This document shows positions 8,701 through 18,933 of a stretch of 64,000 bases of DNA, one piece after another. The position numbers were made by a program, and so were the translations under genes. Every line of letters starts with the position of its first letter. The first letter of the stretch is position 1. Source of the DNA: Massilia antarctica (GTDB lineage: Bacteria; Pseudomonadota; Gammaproteobacteria; Burkholderiales; Burkholderiaceae_D); the NCBI RefSeq assembly GCF_015689335.1, contig NZ_CP065053.1:1860001-1924000 (forward strand), read 5' to 3'. Below the pieces are notes generated by a model. The model ran no database searches, was not told where the DNA came from, and saw only the letters and a program-made list of their open reading frames with translations.

Positions 8701-9165
8701 TCAGTACGTCACCATGCCCGCCGCGATGAAGCGGTGCACCGACGACCATTGCCACTCTTGCGGCCTGCCGCACAGGCCATGGCGCAGGGGATTGTGGTGG
8801 ATGTAGTCGACCAGGCGGACATAGTCGTCGCCGACGACCGGATGCTGCTGGTAGTGCGGTTCCCAGATGATCTCGGTGCCGCGCGTCGCGCGCGATTTGC
8901 TCAGGGATTTGGAAAACGCAATTTTCACGGCGCGCCAGCGCGCGGCGCAATCGTCGTCGCCCGGCGGCAAGGTCCAGATGGCGTGGGCATGGTCGGGCAG
9001 GGCCACCCAGGCATCGACATGAAACGGTTTGCGCCCGCGCGCCTGGCGAATCGCCTCGCCGAAGGCGGCGATATGGTCGGTCAGTAAGGTGCTGCCGCGC
9101 TCGGACAAGCGGACCGTGAAGAAGTAGCTGTGCCCGGCGACCCGGTTGGCGCGATAGTCATTCAT
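8701..9165 (-). CDS. REP-associated tyrosine transposase (RAYT, Y1-Tnp/HUH family)
   Basis: 154 residues from the chosen start MNDYRANRV. The HUH metal motif HAH is in WVALPDHAHAIW, and the single catalytic tyrosine is probably in DDYVRLVDYIHHNP, followed by the family's WQWSSVHRF near the end. RAYTs are domesticated single-strand transposases thought to mobilise REP hairpins in their host genome. A longer in-frame reading to 9264 looks unrelated, and GGACAG precedes the chosen ATG. The REP-like hairpin at 5934-5976 is a candidate substrate. Confidence 0.9.
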   Translation of the reverse strand: MNDYRANRVAGHSYFFTVRLSERGSTLLTDHIAAFGEAIRQARGRKPFHVDAWVALPDHAHAIWTLPPGDDDCAARWRAVKIAFSKSLSKSRATRGTEIIWEPHYQQHPVVGDDYVRLVDYIHHNPLRHGLCGRPQEWQWSSVHRFIAAGMVTY

Positions 9166-9244
9166 CTGTCCAGTGTGCAGGGCACGGCATGCCTGGTGGT
9201 CGATTAGCGCAAAAGTGAGGGACTTCTGAAACGCTCTGTGCTGC

Positions 9245-9293
9245 AAAAAAAGGCATAGCGCCATCGCGCGCCGTGCTGCCTGGCGCGCGATGG
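9245..9293 (-). terminator. Probable terminator of ettA
   Basis: A perfect 12-bp stem (CCATCGCGCGCC, 9261-9272; GGCGCGCGATGG, 9282-9293) with a 9-nt loop lies 8 bp beyond the ettA stop on the minus strand. A run of seven T follows about 10 nt later (9251-9245). Confidence 0.6.
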
Positions 9294-9301
9294 GATGGGT
9301 C

Positions 9302-10969
<1,668 letters not shown>

Positions 10970-11176
10970 TGAGTTTCTTGAAATGGGGACGGAAGGTCAA
11001 CAGGATACAATAAGTCGCCCCCGGATTGGTCCTTTCCTGCGCCCGTGCCGCAGACATGCGCCGGATCGCCGTGCAATTGCTGCGCGATGCAGGCCTGCGG
11101 CCTTCCCGGTGCCGGAATGATTTACCCTTGCAACATAGCCGGCGGCACCTGCGCCGCGGGCCCGCCCGCCGCGCGC

Positions 11177-12052
11177 TTATTTGCGCTTGAACAGGCCCTC
11201 GGCCGCATACAGGGCCAGCGCGCTCCAGATGATCGCAAAGCCGATCATGCGCGCCTGGGTGAAGGCCTCGTGGAACAGGTAGATGCCCAGGCTGAGCTGG
11301 ATGGTCGGTCCGATATATTGCAGCAATCCCAGCACCGACAGGGGAATCTTGCGCGCGCCGCTGGCAAACAGCAGCAGGGGAATGGCGGTGATCGGCCCGG
11401 AGGCGATCAGCAGCCAGCGCGTGCTGTTCGACGGACTGTTCAAAAAGGCATTGTCGCCCGTCATGGTCAGCCAGATCACGAAACCCAGCGCGAACGGGAA
11501 CAGCAGCATGGTTTCGAACGACAAGCCTTCCAGCGCGCCCAGGGAGGCGGTCTTGCGCAGCAAGCCATAGCCGCCGAAGGAGGCCGCCAGCAGCAGCGCG
11601 ATCCAGGGCATGCGCCCGGCCTGCCAGGTCAGCCACAGCACGCCGCAGGTGGCCAGCGCGATGGCGGCCCACTGGCCGATGCGCAGTCTTTCCTTGAGCA
11701 CCAGGTAGCCCAGCATCACATTGAACAGGGGATTGATGAAGTAACCCAGGCTCGCTTCGATCACATGGCCGCTGTTGACGGCCCAGATGTACAGCAGCCA
11801 GTTAAAACTGAGCAGCAGCGCGCTCACGGCGAAGCTGGCCACCACGCGCGGCTGCTGCCTGAGCGCCCCCAGCCATTTCCACTGCTGGCGGAAGGTCAAT
11901 ACGATCACCAGGAACAGCAGCGACCAGAGTACGCGGTGGCCCATGATCTGGGCCGGCGGCACTTCTTTGAGGGCATGGAAATACAGGGGAAACAGGCCCC
12001 AGCACAGGAAGGCCAGGGCGGCGGACAGGATGCCGGTACGCATGAGTGACAA
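11177..12052 (-). CDS. rarD: EamA-family transporter RarD
   Basis: 291 residues with about ten hydrophobic helices, matching the RarD branch of the drug/metabolite transporter superfamily: GILSAALAFLCWGLFPLYF at the start, HRVLWSLLFL in helix 2, and ISLG-type repeats such as YIGPTIQLSLGIYLFHE. It sits in the inner membrane; the substrate is unknown (RarD was originally linked to chloramphenicol sensitivity). A second start lies three codons inside at 12043. Divergent from kup. Confidence 0.92.
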   Translation of the reverse strand: MSLMRTGILSAALAFLCWGLFPLYFHALKEVPPAQIMGHRVLWSLLFLVIVLTFRQQWKWLGALRQQPRVVASFAVSALLLSFNWLLYIWAVNSGHVIEASLGYFINPLFNVMLGYLVLKERLRIGQWAAIALATCGVLWLTWQAGRMPWIALLLAASFGGYGLLRKTASLGALEGLSFETMLLFPFALGFVIWLTMTGDNAFLNSPSNSTRWLLIASGPITAIPLLLFASGARKIPLSVLGLLQYIGPTIQLSLGIYLFHEAFTQARMIGFAIIWSALALYAAEGLFKRK

Positions 12053-12300
12053 TCAGAGATTCATTGGATCAACATTATCTCGCAGTTAGGGGAAGCTTGC
12101 CGGCCAGCGCCAATTCGCCGCCGATGCCATTTTTACATCGCGAACGCGCACCTGCGCCGGGCTCGTTTATCATATCGTCTCCAAAAGCAAGAGAAATTCT
12201 TGCTGTCACCGGGGGTATGAATGATGCAACGAATTGTCCTTGCTTTTTGCCTGATCATCTTCTATTGTGCAATGCACCAAAACAAGAATACGGTGCAATC

Positions 12301-14181
12301 TTGACAGCGCAACACAAGAAGAGCAGCCTGGCGGCCCTGACCCTGGCCGCCGTCGGTATCGTCTACGGCGATATCGGTACCAGTCCCCTCTACACCCTGA
12401 AAGCCGTGTTCGACAAAGAGCATGGCCTGGCCCTGACCACTCCCAACCTGATCGGCATCATTTCCCTGATTTTCTGGGGACTGACCCTGATCGTCTCGCT
12501 CAAGTACGTCACCCTGGTCCTGCGTGCCGACAACCGCGGCGAGGGCGGCATCATGGCGCTCATGGCGCTGGCGCTCAATTCGGTCACCAAGGCGTCCAAA
12601 TGGTATTTGCCGCTGATGGTGATGGGCGTCTTCGGCGCCACCATGTTTTACGGCGACAGCGTGATCACCCCCGCCATTTCGGTGCTCGGCGCGATCGAAG
12701 GTCTCGAGGTCGCCATCCCCGGCATCCCCACCTGGGTGGTGCTGCTCATTACCGCCATTGTGCTGGTGTGCCTGTATTCGGTGCAGCGGCGCGGCACGGC
12801 CGGCATCGGGCGCTGGTTCGGGCCGATCATGGTGATCTGGTTCGCCGCCCTGGCCGCCATGGGCGTGGTGAACATCATCGAGGCGCCCCAGATCCTGGCC
12901 GCCCTCAATCCCCTGCGCGCGCTGGGCTTCATGCTGGAAAACCGCTACACGGCCTTCATCGCGCTCGGCGCGGTGGTGCTGGCGCTGACCGGCGCCGAGG
13001 CGCTGTATGCCGACATGGGCCACTTCGGCAAGAAGCCGATCCGCGCGGCCTGGTTCCTGATCGCCTTTCCGGCGCTGGCGCTGAACTACATGGGGCAGGG
13101 CGCGCTGCTGATCGTGCACCCTGAGCACATCAGCAATCCCTTCTATAACCAGCTCGGCAGCTGGAGCGTGTACCCGCTGCTGCTGCTCTCGACCATGGCC
13201 GCCGTGATCGCCTCGCAAGCGACCATTTCCGGCACCTTCTCGATGACCAAGCAAGCCATCGCGCTCGGCCTGATGCCGCGCATGCGCGTGCTGCACACCT
13301 CGGAAAGCGAAATCGGCCAGATCTATATCCCGGCCGTGAACTGGCTGCAACTGGTGGTGGTACTGATCGGCGTGCTGATTTTCCAGTCCTCCGACAATAT
13401 GGCCGGCGCCTATGGCATCGCGGTCACCGCCACCATGCTGTGCACCACCGTGCTGACCTTTTTCGTCACGCGCTACCGCTGGCACCTGCCGCTGGTGCTG
13501 TGCTTCGGCGCAACCGGCTTTTTCATCGTCATGGACATCATGCTGTTCTCGTCGAGCACGCTTAAACTGTTCCACGGCGGCTGGTTCCCGCTGCTGCTGG
13601 GCGCGATCCTGTTTACCGGCATGATGACCTGGAAGCGCGGCCGCCAGCTGGTGTTCGAGAACCTGCAGTCGCACGCCATTCCGCTCGACGACTTCCTGCA
13701 GTCGCTGTTCGTGGCGCCGCCCACCCGCGTGTACGGCACCGCGATTTTCCTGCGCGGCGAAAGCGACGGCGTGCCGCACGCGCTGCTGCACAACCTGTCG
13801 CACAACAAGGTGCTGCACGAACGCGTGGTCTTCCTCACCGTGCACATGCTGGAAGAACCGTGGGTGCCGGCGGCCGAGCAGGCCAAGGTCACCGCGCTGG
13901 GGCACGATTGCTTCCAGATCAATGTGTACTACGGCTTCAAGGATGAACCGGATATTCCCAAGGTGCTGCTCCAGTGCGCGGAACAGGGTTTGCCGTTCGA
14001 GATGATGGAAACCTCCTTCTTCATCGCACGCCAGACCGTCATTTCGGCGCCGGGCGGCGGCATGGCGCCATGGCGCGAGCACTTGTTCGTGACCATGTCG
14101 CGCAATGCCCGCGGCGCCGCCGACTACTATCAGATTCCTCCCAACCGGGTGATCGAACTGGGAACCCAGGTCGAAATCTGA
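12301..14181 (+). CDS. kup: Low-affinity potassium transporter Kup
   Basis: 626 residues from a TTG start, 12 predicted membrane helices and a soluble C-terminal domain. Family landmarks are LAAVGIVYGDIGTSPLYTLK at the N-terminus, FYGDSVITPAISVLGAIEG and GTFSMTKQAIALG. Kup imports K+ with protons. The TTG at 12301 gives the usual Kup N-terminus and length; an in-frame ATG at 12217 would add 28 residues of cysteine-rich, non-family sequence, although it has the better upstream purine run. The start is therefore uncertain, the identity is not. Confidence 0.94.
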   Translation: MTAQHKKSSLAALTLAAVGIVYGDIGTSPLYTLKAVFDKEHGLALTTPNLIGIISLIFWGLTLIVSLKYVTLVLRADNRGEGGIMALMALALNSVTKASKWYLPLMVMGVFGATMFYGDSVITPAISVLGAIEGLEVAIPGIPTWVVLLITAIVLVCLYSVQRRGTAGIGRWFGPIMVIWFAALAAMGVVNIIEAPQILAALNPLRALGFMLENRYTAFIALGAVVLALTGAEALYADMGHFGKKPIRAAWFLIAFPALALNYMGQGALLIVHPEHISNPFYNQLGSWSVYPLLLLSTMAAVIASQATISGTFSMTKQAIALGLMPRMRVLHTSESEIGQIYIPAVNWLQLVVVLIGVLIFQSSDNMAGAYGIAVTATMLCTTVLTFFVTRYRWHLPLVLCFGATGFFIVMDIMLFSSSTLKLFHGGWFPLLLGAILFTGMMTWKRGRQLVFENLQSHAIPLDDFLQSLFVAPPTRVYGTAIFLRGESDGVPHALLHNLSHNKVLHERVVFLTVHMLEEPWVPAAEQAKVTALGHDCFQINVYYGFKDEPDIPKVLLQCAEQGLPFEMMETSFFIARQTVISAPGGGMAPWREHLFVTMSRNARGAADYYQIPPNRVIELGTQVEI

Positions 14182-14305
14182 ACTCCCTGTATCCGATACA
14201 AAACGATACATATGCGCCACACTTTTGATGCGAGACGAATGCTGCGGTGACCGGCAACTGCTGCTAAACTTTGGCAGCTTTTTCCGTCACCGCTACAAGG
14301 ATTCC

Positions 14306-14755
14306 ATGAAACTCAAGCTTACCCTCACCGCCGCCTTCGTTGCCACCCTTGCCCTGGCCGCCTGCGGCAGTTCCGATGACAGTCCGGTCCAGGTGCCGCC
14401 GATCACGGTCGTCACCAACCCGGCCACCCTGGTCTCCAAAGATACGGTGGTCGGCACCGGCGCCGAAGCGGCGGTCGGCAAAAAAATCAGCGTGAACTAC
14501 GCCGGCTATCTCTACGATTCGAGCAAGCCCGACAACAAGGGCGCGAACTTCGAAACCTCCAAGGAGCCGGTCGAGTTTCCGCTGGCGTCGGGCAGCTTGA
14601 TCGAAGGCTGGGTCCAGGGCATCCCGGGCATGAAAGTGGGCGGCAAGCGCACCCTGTCGATCCCGTCGTCCCTGGCGTACGGCGCGAACGGCAAGGGCGT
14701 CATTCCAGCCAATGCCGGCCTGGTGTTCGACATCGAACTGGTCGGCGTCAAGTAA
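14306..14755 (+). CDS. FKBP-type peptidyl-prolyl isomerase lipoprotein
   Basis: 149 residues. A lipoprotein signal ends in LAAC (C20), followed by a low-complexity linker and one FKBP domain of about 105 residues: VVGTGAEAAVGKKISVNYAG, FPLASGSLIEGWVQGIPGMK, LSIPSSLAYGANGKG and GLVFDIELVGVK. It should catalyse proline cis-trans isomerisation in the periplasm while membrane-anchored. ACAAGG precedes the ATG. The preceding 124 bp hold no other gene. Confidence 0.93.
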   Translation: MKLKLTLTAAFVATLALAACGSSDDSPVQVPPITVVTNPATLVSKDTVVGTGAEAAVGKKISVNYAGYLYDSSKPDNKGANFETSKEPVEFPLASGSLIEGWVQGIPGMKVGGKRTLSIPSSLAYGANGKGVIPANAGLVFDIELVGVK

Positions 14756-14838
14756 GTCTGACGCGCGTTGCGCCGGTGCTGAGCGCAGCGGCGCGCGACT
14801 GATGCGCCTCAAATAAAGCGCGCAAAGTCGGCCGATCC

Positions 14839-14867
14839 TTGATCCTTTCACACCTCGAAAGGATCAA
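14839..14867 (+). promoter_or_regulatory. Perfect hairpin covering the ribosome-binding site of the HAF-repeat gene
   Basis: TTGATCCTTTC (14839-14849) and GAAAGGATCAA (14857-14867) form an uninterrupted 11-bp stem with a 7-nt loop. The right arm contains the Shine-Dalgarno sequence AAAGGA, and the ATG follows at 14871. In mRNA the stem would hide the ribosome-binding site, so control of translation is plausible; as DNA it could equally be an operator. Confidence 0.5.
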
Positions 14868-14870
14868 GCC

Positions 14871-15623
14871 ATGTTTGCACGCACCTGTCTGTTTGCCCTC
14901 GCGCTGGCGCCGCTTGCCGGCATTGCGGCGTCGCGTTACGCGCTCACGCCGCTGCCTCCCAATACCAATCCCCTCGGCATCAACAATGCCGGCCAGATCG
15001 TCGGCGACCGCCCCGGCGACGGCGGCCAGCATGGCTTCCTCTGGTCGGGCGGTAGCCTCGCCGAGATCGGCACCTTCGGCGGCCCCGACAGCTCGGCCGC
15101 GGCCATCAACCAGCACGCCGAGGCCACCGGCCACGCCAGCCTGCCGAGCGGGGAGGCGCGCGCCTTTCGCTACGCCGGCGGCAAGCTGGTCCAACTGACC
15201 ATTCCCGGCAGCAGCGAAAGCCTGGGGACCGCCATCAACGATGCCGGGCAAGTGGCCGGGCAGTACCGCACCACCACACCCGCTTACCGGGCTTTCCTGT
15301 ACAGCGGCGGCGCCAGCACCGACCTGGGCACCCTGGGCGGGGACTTCGCCTACGCGGCCGCCATCAACAATGGCGGCCAGGTGGTGGGCGTGTCGGCGCT
15401 GGACGAGAGCACGCCATTCCTCGCGCACGCGTTTCTGTACGCGAACGGCAAGATGAGCGACCTCGGCACCCTGGGCGGCAGCTACAGCGCCGCCACCGGC
15501 ATCAACGACAGCGGCCAGATCGCCGCCTATGGCTGCAACGACAGCGGAGGCTGCGGCGGCTTGCTGCTGCAACTGGCGCCGCGCGCGCCCGCCGAGGGCC
15601 TGACCTGGCGCGCGCGCCTTTAG
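14871..15623 (+). CDS. HAF-repeat secreted protein
   Basis: 250 residues with a signal peptide (cleavage near AGIAA) and at least four HAF-type repeats. Each has the core G-F/Y-L/R-W/Y-GG-x-DLGTLGG, for example DLGTLGGDFAYAAAINNGGQ and DLGTLGGSYSAATGINDSGQ. The repeats probably form a beta-propeller-like extracellular fold; no enzyme activity is known. No PEP-CTERM or other sorting tail is visible. The hairpin over its ribosome-binding site is its most striking feature. The last codons overlap the end of the convergent acetyltransferase gene. Confidence 0.85.
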   Translation: MFARTCLFALALAPLAGIAASRYALTPLPPNTNPLGINNAGQIVGDRPGDGGQHGFLWSGGSLAEIGTFGGPDSSAAAINQHAEATGHASLPSGEARAFRYAGGKLVQLTIPGSSESLGTAINDAGQVAGQYRTTTPAYRAFLYSGGASTDLGTLGGDFAYAAAINNGGQVVGVSALDESTPFLAHAFLYANGKMSDLGTLGGSYSAATGINDSGQIAAYGCNDSGGCGGLLLQLAPRAPAEGLTWRARL

Positions 15624-16120
15624 CGCAGCATGTCGATGTGCATGATGCCGTCTTCGTCGTAGGGCGCGCTCACCGTCGCGAAGCCGAAGCTGGCGTAGAA
15701 CGGTTCGAGGTGCTGCTGGGCGCCGATGCGGATGCGCTGGCCCGGATGCTGGCGTTCGGCGCAGGCGATGCCCTCGGCCAGCAGTGCGCGGCCGCTGCCG
15801 CCGCCGCGCGCGCCCTTGGTGGTGAGCACGCGCCCGAGCGACATTTCATCGTACTTCACGCCGGGGGCGAGGCAGCGCAAATACGCCGCCAGCACGCGCT
15901 TGCCGTCGACCGTGTGCCAGCCGAGCAGGTGGTGCGCGCCCTGGTCGTAGCCATCGAGGTCCGGATACAGGCAAGTCTGCTCCAGGATGAACACATCCTG
16001 GCGGCTGGCCATCACCGCGTACAGATCGGCGCCGGAGAGTTGGTCGAAGTGGCGCCATTCCCACACGATGGGCGCCTTCATCGTGGCGCCATCCGGTGCG
16101 GCTTGCGGGTCACGGCTCAT
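15620..16120 (-). CDS. ElaA-like GNAT acetyltransferase
   Basis: 166 residues. The GNAT fold fits the ElaA type: WEWRHFDQLSGADLYAVMASRQDVFILEQ, then LLGWHTVDGKRVLAAYLRC, then the acetyl-CoA loop RGGGSGRALLAEG and QQHLEPFYASFGF. The substrate is unknown. An internal ATG at 16081 (MKAPIVWEW) gives the more usual ElaA start. It lies directly downstream of the deacetylase gene on the same strand. Confidence 0.88.
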   Translation of the reverse strand: MSRDPQAAPDGATMKAPIVWEWRHFDQLSGADLYAVMASRQDVFILEQTCLYPDLDGYDQGAHHLLGWHTVDGKRVLAAYLRCLAPGVKYDEMSLGRVLTTKGARGGGSGRALLAEGIACAERQHPGQRIRIGAQQHLEPFYASFGFATVSAPYDEDGIMHIDMLR

Positions 16121-16138
16121 GGAGATCCTTTCATGGTT

Positions 16139-17182
16139 CTAGTTAGCGGTTTCAAAACCTTCGAGCACATTGACGACGTTGATGCCGATCTCGTTCACCG
16201 CATACCCGCCCTCGAACACGAAGGCGGTCGGCAGGCCGGTGTGCGCGATGCGTTCGCCGATGCGCAAAAAATCGCCGCTGTGCAGCGCGAACGACGACAG
16301 CGGGTCGCCCGCGAACGTATCGACGCCGAGCGACACCACCAGCGCATCCGGCGCGAAGCTGGCCAGCTTGACGCAGGCCGATTCCAGCGCCAGGAACCAC
16401 TGGGCCGGGGTCGATCCGGCCGCCAGCGGCAGGTTCATGTTGTAGCCCTTGCCGTCGCCGTCGCCCGTTTCGCTGGCATGCCCCAGGTAGAACGGATACT
16501 CGGTGCGCGGATCGGCATGGATCGAGATGAACAGCACATCGTTGCGGCCATAAAAAATGCTCTGGGTGCCGTTGCCGTGGTGGTAGTCGATATCGAGGAT
16601 CGCGACTTTCCTGGCGCCGTCGTCGAGCAGGTGCTGGGCCGCCAGCGCGGCATTGTTCAGGAAGCAGTAGCCGCCGAAAAAATCGGCGCCCGCGTGGTGT
16701 CCGGGAGGGCGGGTCAGCGCGAAGGTGCCGCGTTCGCCCAGGCGCAGCGCGTGGGCGGCGTTGACCGCGCAGTCGGCCCCGGTCTTGGCGGCGATCCAGG
16801 TGCCGGCGGTGAGCGGGGTGCCGCTGTCCATCGAATACAGGCCCATGCGCGCGGCGAAGTTATCGGGCTCGATATCGGTGCGCATGCCGCGGATCGGCCA
16901 CACCGAGGGAAACGCATCCTTGTCGGCGTTCGCTTCGTCGAGCGCGACCCACTCGCTCCAGGCATTGCGCAGGAAATGCAGGTAGCGCGGCGTGTGGATG
17001 CGTTCGAGCGAGACCAGCGACACGCCGTGCGGCGTGACCACCTTGCCCAGCCCGCGCCGTTCGAATTCGGCCAGCACCATGTCGACCCGCTCCGGCTTTT
17101 CGAAGCACGGCACCAGGGCGCCACGGAACATCTCGTGGCGCCCGCGGTGCTGGGCGTGGTGCTCGTTATAGAAGGTCAGCAC
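16139..17182 (-). CDS. Histone deacetylase/acetylpolyamine amidohydrolase family protein
   Basis: 347 residues from a GTG start 8 bp after the gshA stop. Catalytic landmarks of the arginase/deacetylase fold are present: ALTRPPGHHAG, FGGYCFLNNAAL, DIDYHHGNGTQ with the zinc-binding Asp/His, and FEGGYAVNEIG. The LTFYNEHHAQHRGRHEMFRG opening fits the acetylpolyamine amidohydrolase-like branch, which removes acetyl groups from polyamines or related amines using zinc. The longer in-frame reading upstream lies inside gshA and is not protein-like. The acetyltransferase gene follows, so an acetylation/deacetylation pair is possible. Confidence 0.87.
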   Translation of the reverse strand: MLTFYNEHHAQHRGRHEMFRGALVPCFEKPERVDMVLAEFERRGLGKVVTPHGVSLVSLERIHTPRYLHFLRNAWSEWVALDEANADKDAFPSVWPIRGMRTDIEPDNFAARMGLYSMDSGTPLTAGTWIAAKTGADCAVNAAHALRLGERGTFALTRPPGHHAGADFFGGYCFLNNAALAAQHLLDDGARKVAILDIDYHHGNGTQSIFYGRNDVLFISIHADPRTEYPFYLGHASETGDGDGKGYNMNLPLAAGSTPAQWFLALESACVKLASFAPDALVVSLGVDTFAGDPLSSFALHSGDFLRIGERIAHTGLPTAFVFEGGYAVNEIGINVVNVLEGFETAN

Positions 17183-17189
17183 GCTTGGG

Positions 17190-18788
17190 TCAGTCCGAGT
17201 CGCCGCACAATGTGCTGCTGTTGTAGGCGGCGACAAAGTCGTCGAAGCTGCCGGTCTGGGTCTGCTCGATGACACGCTGTTCGGCCAGCGAGGCGGCCGC
17301 CATCTCGTCGAACAGCGCCGCTTCCGCCGGCATCAGGGGGCTGTCGCGGAACGAGGCCGCATGCAGCTCGCTCTGGCGCAAGCCGAAAGCGGCCGAGGAG
17401 CCGAGCGCGCGCACTTCTTCCAGCACCCGCGCCGACGGCGTGAGCGCCGGATTGGCGATTTTGGCCAGCTGCGCGGCCAGGGAGGCCGCATGCACGCCGT
17501 CTTCGTTATGCTGGCTGTCGAGCAGCGCCGCGACCGGGGCGATGCGCCCGATCAGTTCATTGGCCCAGTCGGCCAGCGCGATCTCTTCGCCGTGGCGGGT
17601 CAGGGTCAGGCCGGGGCGGCGCCCCTCCTTGACGGTGCGCGCGAAATTGCGGGCGTGGACCTGGCTTTCCATCTGGTTGATCAGCGCGCTCTCGTCGAGC
17701 GCGCAGAACAGCAGGAAGGCATCCATGAAGCGCCCCGTTTCGACACTGATGCCGATCGCCTCGAACGGATCGACATCGAGGCAGCGCACTTCGACGTACT
17801 GCACCCCGCGCTTGCACAGCGCCTGTACCGGACGCTCGCCGGTGCGGATCACGCGTTTCGGCCGGATCGTCGAATAGTATTCGTTCTCGATCTGCAGCAC
17901 GTTGGTCGACAGCTGGATCCACTCGCCATCGCGCTTGGTGCCGAGCGCCTCGTACGGCTTGTACGGACGGTTCACCGCGTCCATCAGGGTCGATACATAG
18001 CTTTCCAGCGAGTTCTCGTGCGGCGTCAGGCCCGATTGCGCATCGTTCTGGTAACCGAGGTCGCTCATGCGCAGGCTGGTCGCATACGGCAGGTAGAGGG
18101 TGTCGCTTGAGAGTGTTTCGAGCTGGTGTTCGCGTCCGCGCAGGAAGCCCGTGGACAGCGCCGGCGAGGCCCCGAACAGGTACATCAGCAGCCAGCTATA
18201 GCGGCGGAAGTTGCGGATCAGGGCGATGTAGCTTTCGGACTGGAAGTCGCGCAGGGCGCAGCGCCGTTCTTCGGAAACGCCTTCGTTGTTCGAAAACAGC
18301 TGGAACATCTGCTCCGGCAGCGAGTAGTTGTAGTGGATGCCGGCGATGCACTGCATCGCTTTCCCGTAGCGCAGCGCCAGGCCGCGCCGGTACACGTGTT
18401 TCAGCATGCCGATGTTCGAGGTGCCGTACCAGGCGATGTCGATGTCGGCTTCGTCGGGCAGCTCGCACGGCATCGATTCGCTCCACAGCATTTCGTCACC
18501 CAGCTTGGTGTAGGCGTAGCGGTGGATTGTGTCGAGCTTGTGCAGGGTGGTGCCGATGTCGTTTTCCGCCGGCGTGATGAATTCGAGCAGGGCTTCGGCG
18601 TAGTCGGTGGTGATCTGCGGGTGGGTCAGTGCGGCGCCCAGCGCTGGCGGGTGCGGGGTGCGCGCCAGACGTCCGGCGCGGTCCACGCGCAGGGTTTCGC
18701 GCTCGATGCCGCGCAGGCCCTGGCCCAGCAGGGGGCGGTGTTCATCATCGTCGAGCAGGGCCAGGCGGCGGGTCAGTTGGTTCGACAC
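17190..18788 (-). CDS. gshA: Glutamate-cysteine ligase
   Basis: 532 residues, the size of the proteobacterial type-1 enzyme that makes gamma-glutamylcysteine, the first step to glutathione. The opening [16 protein letters not shown] and the segments [13 protein letters not shown] and HYNYSLP carry the substrate- and metal-binding residues of this family. The protein is cytoplasmic. The 145 bp upstream contain no other gene. The deacetylase gene follows 8 bp later and is probably co-transcribed. Confidence 0.96.
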   Translation of the reverse strand: MSNQLTRRLALLDDDEHRPLLGQGLRGIERETLRVDRAGRLARTPHPPALGAALTHPQITTDYAEALLEFITPAENDIGTTLHKLDTIHRYAYTKLGDEMLWSESMPCELPDEADIDIAWYGTSNIGMLKHVYRRGLALRYGKAMQCIAGIHYNYSLPEQMFQLFSNNEGVSEERRCALRDFQSESYIALIRNFRRYSWLLMYLFGASPALSTGFLRGREHQLETLSSDTLYLPYATSLRMSDLGYQNDAQSGLTPHENSLESYVSTLMDAVNRPYKPYEALGTKRDGEWIQLSTNVLQIENEYYSTIRPKRVIRTGERPVQALCKRGVQYVEVRCLDVDPFEAIGISVETGRFMDAFLLFCALDESALINQMESQVHARNFARTVKEGRRPGLTLTRHGEEIALADWANELIGRIAPVAALLDSQHNEDGVHAASLAAQLAKIANPALTPSARVLEEVRALGSSAAFGLRQSELHAASFRDSPLMPAEAALFDEMAAASLAEQRVIEQTQTGSFDDFVAAYNSSTLCGDSD

Positions 18789-18933
18789 GGTGAATCCTTT
18801 CTTGTACTGCCAAAGAGGTAAGTGCTGCGAGATTAACCGAAATCCGGCGCGCGCGCCTGAGGCACTGACTTCCTGCTGGAATGGGGCGTGGTTTTTATTG
18901 CAAGGCTTGATTTATATGCAATGCCTGGGCCGC

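Noticed and set aside
12262..14220. 652-codon minus-strand frame opposite kup
   Set aside because: Histidine/glutamine-rich shadow; kup has complete family motifs.
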